Below, in pieces: positions 14,970-23,013 of a DNA stretch of 64,000 nucleotides. Both the position numbers and the translations under genes were made by a program. The stretch lies in NCBI RefSeq assembly GCF_900089455.2, contig NZ_LT907988.1, positions 744,001-808,000 of the forward strand, in the 5' to 3' direction. The DNA comes from Orrella dioscoreae (GTDB lineage Bacteria; Pseudomonadota; Gammaproteobacteria; Burkholderiales; Burkholderiaceae_B). Positions within the stretch are counted from its first letter, which is position 1. The number at the start of each line of letters is the position of its first letter. The notes under the pieces are model-generated. The model made no database searches, was not told the origin of the DNA, and worked only from the letters and a program-made list of their open reading frames with translations.

Positions 14970-17363
14970 GTGACCTCCTTTTTCCCAGACGCACGTTGGC
15001 GCCAGGCGGCGCGGCGTGCCCTGCTGCGCGCGCACCTGACCCTGCCGGCGGCCCTGTGCCTGACGGCGTTCCACAGCCCGGCCATCCATGCGCAGGAAGC
15101 TGCCGTCTTCCTCGACATCCCGGCGCAATCCCTCGATGCGGCGCTTATCCAGCTGGGACGCCAGACCGGCCTGCAGGTGTTCTATGCGCCCGAGGCGGTC
15201 TCGGGCCTGCGCGCCCCGGCGCTGCAAGGCAGGCTGACCCCCGACCAGGCCCTGGCGCGGCTGCTGGCCGGCCAGCCCGTGGACTATCGGCGCGAAGGCA
15301 GGGAGGTCACGCTCAACCGCTCGGACGTCACCCAGCTCAAGCCGGTGACGGTGCTGGGCAACACGCTGCCGCCTGGCGCGGCGCTGCAGCAGGAAGGCGG
15401 CGAGGCCGAGGGCTACCGCGTGCGCACGGTGTCGTCGTTGGGCACGCTGGGCGCGATGGATATTCGCGATGCGCCCTATGCGATCACCGTCGTGCCGCGC
15501 GACCTGATCACCAACATCCAGGCGCAATCGCCCGATGACGTGTTCCGCATCAACCCCACCACGCAGAGCACGACGCCGCAGATGACCGGTTGGGCACCCA
15601 TGGTGCGCATCCGCGGCTTCGGCACCTATGACACCGCCGAGGACGGCCTGCGCCGCCCCAACAGTTTCGCCACGTCGATGGAGGACAAGGAGCGCGTCGA
15701 AGTGCTGAGCGGCCTGTCCGGCTTCATGTATGGCGCGGCCTCGCCGGGCGGCATGGTGAACTATGTGTACAAGCGTCCCACCCTGGAGCGCCTGAACAGC
15801 CTGACCGTGGGCAACTATGGCGGCAGCCAGTACTACGCGCATGGCGATTTCGGCGGTCGTATCGACGCGCAAGGGCGCGCGGGCTATCGCTTGAACGTCG
15901 TGCGCCAGGACGGCAGCACGGCCATCGACGACCAGAAGGTCGACCGCACGCTGATCAGCGGCGCCCTGGATTGGCAGTTGACCGACAGGCTGCTGGCCGA
16001 GGTCAACGCCAGCTACCACCGCTATCGCACCGAAGGCGCAAGCGCCTATTGGACCTATCGGCCGGGCGTGAGCCGCACGCCGGTGCCGGACGCGAGCAAG
16101 CAGTGGTCGCAGCCCTGGATCCGCGACGAATTCGAGAAGACCCGCCTGATGGGCAAGCTGACCTACCAGGCCAGCGACCGCATCACCCTGCGCGGCAGCG
16201 TGATGCGGGAATATCACGACCGGCCGGTGCAGGACCACACCATGAACTCGGGCCGCCTGAACGACGAGTACTACCAGATCGCGATCCGTTCCGGCCGCAC
16301 CAAGAATGAATACCAGGCCGCCACGCTGATGGCGGACATCGATCTCGAGACCGGTCCGCTGTCGCATCGCCTGACCCTGGGTTATTACGGTTATTCGGAC
16401 AAGAGCTGGGCCACGCCGGACAGTCCCAACACCGGCTGGCTGGGACCGTTCCCGCGCAGTGCGCCCGTGCATCGGCCGGAGCCCGTGTTCCCCGACACCG
16501 CGTCGCGGCCGTACTACTCGGGCAAGATGGAGAACCAGAACCTGTTCCTGGGCGACGTGATCGAGTTCGGGGACCAGTGGACGCTGATCGCCGGCGTGAA
16601 CCACAGCCGGATCCGCACGCGCAGCCTGAACGCGCAGGGCGTTCGCACGCAGCCCGACTACGACCAGCGTCGCAATTCGCCGTCGGTCTCGCTGAGCTAC
16701 AAGCCGCTGTCCTGGCTGACGACGTACGCGACCTATATCGAAGGCCTGGAGCAGGGCGGCGTGGCGCCCGAAGAGGCGTCCAACCGGGACCAGATCATGG
16801 CGCCCATGGTCAGCAAGCAGAAGGAGATCGGGGTCAAGGCCAGCGTGGGCGGCACCTTGCTGACCGCGGCGCTGTTCGATATCGAGAAGGCCTACGAGTT
16901 CATCGACGGTGGCAACACCTATACGCAGGATGGCCGCCAGCAGCACCGGGGGCTGGAGCTGACGGCATCGGGCAAGGTGAGCGAGCGCGTCACGGTCTTC
17001 GGCGGCCTGACGTGGCTGGATGCCAAGGTCAAGCAGTCGGCGCTTGACGGCAAGATGCCGATGAACGTTTCGCGCACGGTTGCGAAGCTCTACTCGGAAT
17101 ACGCCTTCGCCGAGGTGCCGGGCCTGGCGTTGACCGGCGGTATCTACTACACCGGCAAGCAATGGGCCGACGATGCGAACACCAGCCGCCTGCCCTCGTT
17201 CACGACGGCGGACGTCGGCCTGCGCTACGCCACCAAGGTGTCGGGCAAGCCGCTGACCTTGCGGCTGAACGTCAACAACCTGGCCGACCGCAATTACTGG
17301 ATCAACAGCTATTACGTGGGGCCGCCCCGCAGCGTGGCGTTCTCCGCCCAGATGCAGTTCTGA
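14970..17363 (+). CDS. TonB-dependent siderophore receptor with N-terminal signalling (STN) domain
   Basis: About 797 residues from a GTG at 14970, preceded by AGGACG; GTG at 14940 is an alternative. The signal peptide includes LTLPAALCLTAFHSPAIHAQ. The STN domain follows (FLDIPAQSLDAALIQLGRQT, GLTPDQALARLL-like RLTPDQALARLLAGQPVDY), then the plug (GAMDIRDAPYAITVVPRDLI; VEVLSGLSGFMYGAASPGGM) and a 22-strand barrel ending QMQF with terminal Phe. The STN domain identifies it as a transducing receptor of the FecA/FpvA type. It takes up a ferric siderophore and signals through the FecR and FecI proteins encoded immediately upstream. The siderophore is unknown. Confidence 0.93.
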   Translation: MTSFFPDARWRQAARRALLRAHLTLPAALCLTAFHSPAIHAQEAAVFLDIPAQSLDAALIQLGRQTGLQVFYAPEAVSGLRAPALQGRLTPDQALARLLAGQPVDYRREGREVTLNRSDVTQLKPVTVLGNTLPPGAALQQEGGEAEGYRVRTVSSLGTLGAMDIRDAPYAITVVPRDLITNIQAQSPDDVFRINPTTQSTTPQMTGWAPMVRIRGFGTYDTAEDGLRRPNSFATSMEDKERVEVLSGLSGFMYGAASPGGMVNYVYKRPTLERLNSLTVGNYGGSQYYAHGDFGGRIDAQGRAGYRLNVVRQDGSTAIDDQKVDRTLISGALDWQLTDRLLAEVNASYHRYRTEGASAYWTYRPGVSRTPVPDASKQWSQPWIRDEFEKTRLMGKLTYQASDRITLRGSVMREYHDRPVQDHTMNSGRLNDEYYQIAIRSGRTKNEYQAATLMADIDLETGPLSHRLTLGYYGYSDKSWATPDSPNTGWLGPFPRSAPVHRPEPVFPDTASRPYYSGKMENQNLFLGDVIEFGDQWTLIAGVNHSRIRTRSLNAQGVRTQPDYDQRRNSPSVSLSYKPLSWLTTYATYIEGLEQGGVAPEEASNRDQIMAPMVSKQKEIGVKASVGGTLLTAALFDIEKAYEFIDGGNTYTQDGRQQHRGLELTASGKVSERVTVFGGLTWLDAKVKQSALDGKMPMNVSRTVAKLYSEYAFAEVPGLALTGGIYYTGKQWADDANTSRLPSFTTADVGLRYATKVSGKPLTLRLNVNNLADRNYWINSYYVGPPRSVAFSAQMQF

Positions 17364-17389
17364 GCGCCCCGCCCGTCGAGGCCTGCGAC

Positions 17390-17426
17390 AAGGCCCTGGT
17401 GCCACGCACCAGGGCCTTGCCATTTT
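17390..17426. terminator. Strong bidirectional terminator between convergent genes
   Basis: AAGGCCCTGGTGC (17390-17402) pairs perfectly with GCACCAGGGCCTT (17406-17418) across a 3-nt loop, followed by GCCATTTT. It lies 27 nt after the receptor stop and 52 nt before the end of the convergent hydrolase gene. Confidence 0.82.
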
Positions 17427-17477
17427 CCTGCCGGCCATCGGTCAGCCTCGTGGCGCCGATGCGCGGGGCAGGCGGCC

Positions 17478-18131
17478 TCAACCCGCCTTGTTCGGCACCG
17501 GCGTATTCAGCAGCTGCTGCTCCCACAGGAAGGCAATGCCGCTGCCGCCGGCGTGCTGCTTGATCACGTCCGTCAGGGCGACGGCCTGCTCGGTGCGGGC
17601 CCAGTCGCGCTGCCATTCGGCGGCCACCGCCAGCCAGGTCATCATGTTGGCGCCGGCGGCGATCATGCGCTGGATGGCCACCTGGTGGGCCTCGACCGAG
17701 ACGGCGCCCGAGGCATCGGTGACAACCGTCACGTCCCAGCCTTCGCCCAGCGCCTGGATCGCCGGCATCGCGACGCAGACTTCGGTCCACAGGCCGGCGA
17801 TGATCAACTGCTTGCGGCCCGTCGCCTTGACCAGGTCCACCACCTTCTTGTCTTCCCAGGTGTTGATGAGGGTGCGGTCGATGACTTCCTGGCCGGGGAA
17901 CACCTCGGTGATCTGCGGGAAGAGGTGGCCGCCCTGCGCCGCGATCACGGTGGTCAGGATGGTGGGCACGCCGAAGGCCTTGGCGGCCTTGGCCAGGCCT
18001 GCCGTGTTGTTGATCACCATTTGCGGCTCGTGGCTGTTCACGTTCGCGAGCTGGTAGGGCTGGTGGTCGATCAGGACGAGTACGGAGTCTTCGGGGCGAA
18101 GCAGCGAATCCAGGCCATTGCGGAAGGTCAT
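17478..18131 (-). CDS. Isochorismatase-family hydrolase, YcaC-like
   Basis: A 217-residue cysteine hydrolase of the isochorismatase fold. The catalytic Asp is in VLVLIDHQPYQL (residue 22) and the Cys nucleophile in AGLWTEVCVAMPA (residue 119); the cis-peptide region fits between. It starts MTFRNGLDSLLRPEDSVLVL with AAGGA upstream. The closest family type is YcaC-like (hydrolase of unknown natural substrate). It is divergent from a LysR regulator whose operator-like inverted repeat lies in the shared intergenic space, so induction by that regulator is likely. Confidence 0.88.
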   Translation of the reverse strand: MTFRNGLDSLLRPEDSVLVLIDHQPYQLANVNSHEPQMVINNTAGLAKAAKAFGVPTILTTVIAAQGGHLFPQITEVFPGQEVIDRTLINTWEDKKVVDLVKATGRKQLIIAGLWTEVCVAMPAIQALGEGWDVTVVTDASGAVSVEAHQVAIQRMIAAGANMMTWLAVAAEWQRDWARTEQAVALTDVIKQHAGGSGIAFLWEQQLLNTPVPNKAG

Positions 18132-18212
18132 TGATGCATCCTTTGTCGATGTTGCGGATGAGGCAGGGGTGCCAGGAGCGCCGCGCCATGCACGGCGGCG
18201 TCCCGAGGATTC

Positions 18213-18280
18213 TGGCATTCCAGTTTGCGCGGCGGTACCGGTATGCCGTGCTACGCTGTGTCGCGAAAACTGGAACGCCA
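18213..18280. promoter_or_regulatory. Long interrupted inverted repeat, probable LysR operator
   Basis: GGCATTCCAGTTTGCGCG at 18214-18231 is the reverse complement of CGCGAAAACTGGAACGCC at 18262-18279 with only two mismatches in 18; one further pair matches on the outside. The arms are 30 nt apart, and a -10-like TACGCT (18252-18257) lies between them. The right arm touches the LysR start codon, which suits autoregulation, and the left arm faces the hydrolase promoter. Confidence 0.6.
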
Positions 18281-18281
18281 A

Positions 18282-19208
18282 ATGGATATCGAAGACCTGC
18301 GGACATTCGTGGAAGTGGCTGATGCGGGCGGCGTGTCGCCGGCCGCGCGCCGGCTGGGCGTGTCCAAGTCCATCGTCAGCAGGCGGCTCGTCAAGCTGGA
18401 AGCGGCGCTGGGCGTCCAACTGCTGGCGCGCACCACCCGCGGTGCGGCGTTGACGGAGGCCGGCGCCGTGTTCCGCGACCACGCCGCCCGGGTATGCGCC
18501 GAGATCGACGAGGCCAGGGAAACGATCGTGCCCGACGGCGAACTGTGCGGCCGCCTGCGCGTGGCTGCGCCGCTGTCGCTGGGCCCGACGCTCTTCGCGA
18601 ACATCCTGGCGGAAATGGCGCGGCGGCACCCGCAGCTCCACATCCATACGTCGTACAGCGATCGTTTCGTCGATCTCATCGCGGAAGGTTTCGATTGCGC
18701 GATCCGCGTCGGCTACCTGCCGGATTCCAACCTGGTCGCCCGGCGCGTGGCGCCCCTGTACGGCAAGCTGGTCGCCAGTCCGGACTACATCGCGGCGCAT
18801 GGCGCGCCCGAGACGCCGGACCAGGTCGAGGCGCACCAGGCGGTCACGCAGGGCACCGAAACCTGGCAGTTCATGGATGGCGAGCGCATCGTCTCGGTAC
18901 GGCCGCAGGGACGCTTCAAGGCCGACAACGGCGCGGCGCTGGCGGCGGCCGCCGCGGCAGGGCTGGGCATTGCCTGGGTGCCGGATCCGGTCACCGATCC
19001 CTATGTGGCGGACGGCAGGCTGGTGGCGGTGATGACGCGTTATCCGCCGCCGCCCGCGGGGGTGTATGTCATTCGTCCGCCGGGTGCGCATCCGGCCAGG
19101 AAGTTGCGGGTGCTGACCGAGCTGCTGATCGAGTGCCTGGGCGACCCCTCGCGTCCGGCCGAGACGGGCAGCCGGCCCGCGAAGGCGGCCGCGCGCCGCG
19201 TCCGCTAG
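18282..19208 (+). CDS. LysR-family transcriptional regulator
   Basis: A 308-residue regulator. Residues 1-60 are the winged helix-turn-helix (MDIEDLRTFVEVADAGGVSP; ARRLGVSKSIVSRRLVKLEA). From about 88 the co-inducer domain follows (GRLRVAAPLSLGPTLFANIL; DLIAEGFDCAIRVGYLPDSN), resembling the CrgA/AaeR-like subgroup, with a basic tail AAARRVR. The start at 18282 gives the standard LysR N-terminus; an upstream TTG frame would add unrelated residues. It is divergent from the YcaC-like hydrolase and probably controls it. Confidence 0.92.
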   Translation: MDIEDLRTFVEVADAGGVSPAARRLGVSKSIVSRRLVKLEAALGVQLLARTTRGAALTEAGAVFRDHAARVCAEIDEARETIVPDGELCGRLRVAAPLSLGPTLFANILAEMARRHPQLHIHTSYSDRFVDLIAEGFDCAIRVGYLPDSNLVARRVAPLYGKLVASPDYIAAHGAPETPDQVEAHQAVTQGTETWQFMDGERIVSVRPQGRFKADNGAALAAAAAAGLGIAWVPDPVTDPYVADGRLVAVMTRYPPPPAGVYVIRPPGAHPARKLRVLTELLIECLGDPSRPAETGSRPAKAAARRVR

Positions 19209-19213
19209 TCCGA

Positions 19214-19230
19214 CGGCGGCGTGCCCGCCG
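19214..19230. terminator. GC hairpin between two convergent LysR genes
   Basis: CGGCGG (19214-19219) pairs with CCGCCG (19225-19230) over a 5-nt loop. No T-run follows on either strand, so intrinsic termination would be weak. Confidence 0.3.
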
Positions 19231-19241
19231 GGGCGTGGCCG

Positions 19242-20180
19242 TCACACGCAATCGGTATCGAAATCGCAGACGGGTTCCTGGTCCCAGCGCTCGGCCTTGA
19301 CCCAGCGGCTGAAGGCTTCGATCGTCGCGACCCGTTTGTGCGAGCGCGGCAGCACCAGGTAGAAGCCTGGCATCTGCGCAGGGTCCATGCCGTCCAGCGC
19401 GTCCACGCCCAGCGGCGCCACCAGCCGGCCCGCGGCCAGGTCGGCGTGCGCGTGCAGGTCCGAGACCAGGCCCACGCCCATGCCGGCGATGGCGGCGCGC
19501 CGCAGCGTCGCGGCGTCCAGCAGTTGCAGGCTGCCGGTCTGCAGGGTGACATCCATGCCCAGGTGCTGCAGGACGGTGTTCCACAGGCCGCGCGCCATGA
19601 CTGGATGCAGCAGGGTGTGCGTGAGCAGGTCTTCGGGCGCGTGGATGGTCCTGGCCAGCGCGGGCGTGCAGCAGATGATCTTCGGGTCGCGCACCAGCAG
19701 CGTGGTGTCCAGGTCCTTCCATTCGCCGAAGCCCCACTGGATCGACACGTCGACCTCGTCGGCGGTGAAGTCCGGCAGCGTCACCATGGTGGTGAGCCGC
19801 AGGTCGGCATCGGGCATCTGCTTGGAGAAGCGTTCCAGCCTGGCCATCAGGTAGTGCATGGCGAAGTAGGGGCTGACGTTGATGTTGATGCGCTTGCGGC
19901 TGCTGGCGCGCGTCACGCGCTGCACGCCTTCGGTCAGCTCGTCGAAGCCCGCCTGCACGAAGGGCGCGAGCAGGGCCGCCTGGTCGGTGGGTTCGATCAG
20001 CCGGCCCCGGCGCCGGAACAGCGTGATCTTCAGGCTTTCCTCCAGCAGCTGGATCTGCTGGCTGACGGCCTGCGGGCTGATCAGCAGCTCCTCGGCGGCC
20101 CCGCGGAAACTGCCGTGCCGCATGACGACCCAGAAAGCACGCAGGGCGTTGAGCGGGGGCAGGCGCGGGCTGCGGGTCAT
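19242..20180 (-). CDS. LysR-family transcriptional regulator, GcvA-like
   Basis: A 312-residue regulator with the GcvA-type N-terminus LPPLNALRAFWVVMRHGSFR and the HTH AAEELLISPQAVSQQIQLLE. The effector domain includes ADEVDVSIQWGFGEWKDLDT and AGMGVGLVSDLHAHADLAAG. Its ATG at 20180 overlaps the aminotransferase stop by 4 nt, so it is the last gene of the catabolic operon rather than a divergent regulator. It probably controls that operon and the divergent TRAP genes through the palindrome at 26899. Confidence 0.92.
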   Translation of the reverse strand: MTRSPRLPPLNALRAFWVVMRHGSFRGAAEELLISPQAVSQQIQLLEESLKITLFRRRGRLIEPTDQAALLAPFVQAGFDELTEGVQRVTRASSRKRININVSPYFAMHYLMARLERFSKQMPDADLRLTTMVTLPDFTADEVDVSIQWGFGEWKDLDTTLLVRDPKIICCTPALARTIHAPEDLLTHTLLHPVMARGLWNTVLQHLGMDVTLQTGSLQLLDAATLRRAAIAGMGVGLVSDLHAHADLAAGRLVAPLGVDALDGMDPAQMPGFYLVLPRSHKRVATIEAFSRWVKAERWDQEPVCDFDTDCV

Positions 20181-21394
20181 CTTCGTGGTGGCCGGGTAAG
20201 GGAGGCGACAGCGGTGTCGATGCGGCGGAGTGCCTCGGCAAGCGTAGCATCGGAGGCCGCGGTGGAGATACGGAAGAATGGCGACAGGCCGTAAGCCGTG
20301 CCGGGCACCGACGAGACGTGCGCCTGCGCGAGCAGGTGGCGGCTGACGGCGACGTCGTCGGCCAGGGTGTCGCCCTGTGGGGTCGTGGCGCCGATCAACG
20401 CCGCGCAGCCGATGTAGGCATAGAACGCGCCTTCGGGCGGCGCCAGGGTGAGCCCGTCGATGCCGGCGATGCCCTGCGCGACCAGGTCGCGCCGGCGCTC
20501 GAACGCGGCGCGATACTCGGCGACGCAGTCCTGCGGGCCTTCCAGCGCGGCCTGGGCGGCGATCTGCGCCACGGTGCAGACGGCCGTGCAGGACTGGCTC
20601 TGCACCTTGGACATGGCGGCGATGAGCGCGCGCGGCCCGGCCGCATAGCCGATGCGCCAGCCCGTCATGGCATAGGCCTTCGAGACACCGTTGACGATCA
20701 GGCTGCGATCGCGCAGGTCGGGGCAGGCCAGGCCGAAGGAGACGAAGGAGCGTCCGTCGAAGATGATGTGCTCGTAGATCTCGTCCGACAGGATGTGCAC
20801 GTGCGGATGCCGTGCCAGCACGTCGCCCAGCGCCCGCAGCTCGGCCTGGCTGTAGGTGGCGCCCGAGGGGTTGCCGGGCAGGTTCAGGAACAGCCATTTG
20901 CTGCGGGGCGTGATGGCGCTTTCCAGGATCTCGGGCGTCAGCCGGAAACCGTGTTCGGCGGCGCAGGCCGGGGTGACGGGGATGCCGCCCAGCAGCTTGA
21001 CCATCTCGGGGTAGGACACGAAATAGGGCGCGGGCAGGATGACCTCGTCGCCCGGATCCATGGTGGCCATGAGGGCATTGAAGATGACCTGCTTGGCGCC
21101 GCCTGCGACCGCGATCTCGTCGATGGCGTAGGCCAGGCCGTTCTCGCGCGCGAACTTGGCGGCCACGGCGTGGCGCAGCGCGGGCGTGCCCGCGGCGGGC
21201 GTGTACAGCATACGTGTCTGGCGCGCCGCGTGGAAGGCCGTGTCGATGATGTGCGCGGGCGGCGCGAAGTCGGGCTCGCCCAGGCTGAGGTCGATCACGT
21301 CGACCCCGGTGGCCGCCAGTTCCCGGGCGGCCAGCGAGGCCGCCATGGACGCGGACGGCTTGATGGCGGACAGGCGTTGCGCGATCAGGCTCAT
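20177..21394 (-). CDS. PLP-dependent aminotransferase, class I fold
   Basis: A 405-residue fold-type I aminotransferase. It starts MSLIAQRLSAIKPSASMAAS, has VIDLSLGEPDFAPPAHI, the cofactor region AGGAKQVIFNALMA, the substrate/PLP stretch NLPGNPSGATYS and ILSDEIYEHIIFDG, the lysine motif VNGVSKAYAMTGWRIGYAAG and the final arginine in FFRISTAAS. It is most like aspartate/aromatic aminotransferases (AspC/PatA group). Both ends overlap neighbours by 4 nt, showing translational coupling with HyuB and the LysR gene. It probably transaminates an amino acid released by the HyuA/HyuB step; the substrate is inferred from context only. Confidence 0.9.
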   Translation of the reverse strand: MSLIAQRLSAIKPSASMAASLAARELAATGVDVIDLSLGEPDFAPPAHIIDTAFHAARQTRMLYTPAAGTPALRHAVAAKFARENGLAYAIDEIAVAGGAKQVIFNALMATMDPGDEVILPAPYFVSYPEMVKLLGGIPVTPACAAEHGFRLTPEILESAITPRSKWLFLNLPGNPSGATYSQAELRALGDVLARHPHVHILSDEIYEHIIFDGRSFVSFGLACPDLRDRSLIVNGVSKAYAMTGWRIGYAAGPRALIAAMSKVQSQSCTAVCTVAQIAAQAALEGPQDCVAEYRAAFERRRDLVAQGIAGIDGLTLAPPEGAFYAYIGCAALIGATTPQGDTLADDVAVSRHLLAQAHVSSVPGTAYGLSPFFRISTAASDATLAEALRRIDTAVASLTRPPRR

Positions 21395-23010
21395 GACTGG
21401 CCCCCGGTCTCGTAGCCGCGCACGCGGTCCTGCGTTCGCGCGTCCTCGGCGCGTCGGGCCGGGTCGCCGAAGCCGCCGCCGCCCGGCAGGTTCAGCACCA
21501 GCCGCCGTCCGGCGGGCACGTGCTGCCATCCCTTGGGCCGCAGCAAGGTGCCGTCGTCCAGCGCGACCTTGCCCGGCGCACCGGCAGCGCCGCCGTCGCG
21601 GCCGCGCGGCGGCGAGGTGATGCGGTCGAACATGGCCGAGAAGTCGAACTCGTGGCCGTCGGCGGGGGCGATCTCGATGACCTGCCCCAGTCCGCCGCGA
21701 TAGCGGCCCGCGCCGCCCGAGTCGGGACGCAGCTCCTTGCGCCAGACGACGATGGGGCCGGTGTGCTCGGTCGCCTCGATGGGCATGGTGTGCACGCCCG
21801 ACGGGAAGGCGGTGGCCGACAGGCCGTCCAGGCCGGGCCGGGCGCCCATGCCGCCGGAGTTGAACATCAGCACCTCGGCGCGGCGGCCTTGCCGGCCCGC
21901 GGCGGGACGCACCGAGATGTGCACGTTCCACAGCGCGCCGGCGCCTTCGGCCAGGATCTGGCCGGGCAGGGCCTGGGCCAGCGCGCCCAGCACCAGGTCG
22001 GGCACCATGTGGCCGATCACGTGCCGCACCGACACCGGGGCCGGTCGCAGCGCGTTCAGCACGTTGGGTGGCGAGGAGACGTTGAAGAGCGCCAGCGAAG
22101 CCGCGTTGTTGGGGATGTCCGGCGCCACGACGCACTTGATCGCATAGCACGCATAGGCCTTGGTATAGATCAGCGGCACGTTGATGCCCCAGCGGCTGGT
22201 GGGCGAGGACCCCGTGAAGTCGACGTTCACGCCGTCCTGGGCGATGGTGACCGCGGCAGCCAGCTTGATGGGCTCGTCGTAGCCGTCGGTCATCATGTCG
22301 TTGGCCCAGGTGCCTCGCGGCAGCTTGGCGATGCGCGCCAGGGTGGCGGCGTGCGTGCGGGCCAGGATGAAGGCGCCCAGGCTTTCCAGGTCGGGCAGCT
22401 TCACCTCGTCCAGCATTTCCATCAGGCGGCGATGGCCCACGTCGTTGCAGGCGGCCAGCGAATAGAAGTCGCCGATCACCTGGTTGGGCTCGCGCACATT
22501 GGCGCGCAGGATGCGGATCAGGTCCTGGTTCACGTCGCCGCGCTCGGCGAACTTCATGATGGGGATCTGGATGCCCTCCTCGTACACCGATTTGCCGTCG
22601 GCGCCGAAGCCGCGCCCGCCCACGTCCACCACGTGCGCCGTGCAGGCGAAGAAGCCCACCAGCACCTCGCCGCGGAAGGACGGCGTGACCATGGTGATGT
22701 CGTGCAGGTGGCCCGTGCCTTTCCAGGGGTCGTTGGTCACGTAGGTGTCGCCGGGATACATGCGCGCCGGCGTGATCTCGTCGATGAAGTGGCGCACCGC
22801 CTCGGCCATGGTGTTGACGTGGCCGGGCGTGCCGGTGACCGCCTGGGCCAGCATCTCGCCGCGCGCGTTGTAGACGCCGGCGGAGAGGTCGCCCGCTTCG
22901 CGCACGGAGGTCGAGAAGGCGGTGCGCAGGAGCGTGAGCGCCTGCTCCTCGACGACGGAGATCAGGCGGTTCCACATGACCTGCATACGGATTTCGTCTA
23001 TCTGGCTCAT
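21391..23010 (-). CDS. hyuB: Hydantoinase B / 5-oxoprolinase family subunit (HyuB)
   Basis: A 539-residue protein beginning MSQIDEIRMQVMWNRLISVV and continuing with SVREAGDLSAGVYNARGEML, YPGDTYVTNDPWKGTGHLHD and FFACTAHVVDVGG, all hallmarks of the HyuB family. The C-terminus has the glycine-rich LNLPGGGGFGDPARRAEDAR. With HyuA it should form an ATP-dependent amidohydrolase acting on a hydantoin, 5-oxoproline or related cyclic amide; acetone carboxylase subunits share the fold. The gene follows HyuA by 3 nt and overlaps the aminotransferase start by 4 nt. Confidence 0.92.
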   Translation of the reverse strand: MSQIDEIRMQVMWNRLISVVEEQALTLLRTAFSTSVREAGDLSAGVYNARGEMLAQAVTGTPGHVNTMAEAVRHFIDEITPARMYPGDTYVTNDPWKGTGHLHDITMVTPSFRGEVLVGFFACTAHVVDVGGRGFGADGKSVYEEGIQIPIMKFAERGDVNQDLIRILRANVREPNQVIGDFYSLAACNDVGHRRLMEMLDEVKLPDLESLGAFILARTHAATLARIAKLPRGTWANDMMTDGYDEPIKLAAAVTIAQDGVNVDFTGSSPTSRWGINVPLIYTKAYACYAIKCVVAPDIPNNAASLALFNVSSPPNVLNALRPAPVSVRHVIGHMVPDLVLGALAQALPGQILAEGAGALWNVHISVRPAAGRQGRRAEVLMFNSGGMGARPGLDGLSATAFPSGVHTMPIEATEHTGPIVVWRKELRPDSGGAGRYRGGLGQVIEIAPADGHEFDFSAMFDRITSPPRGRDGGAAGAPGKVALDDGTLLRPKGWQHVPAGRRLVLNLPGGGGFGDPARRAEDARTQDRVRGYETGGQS

Positions 23011-23013
23011 GGC

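Noticed and set aside
14865-17438. Minus-strand open frame of 857 codons over the siderophore receptor
   Set aside because: Exact antisense shadow of the receptor, with shadow-type composition.
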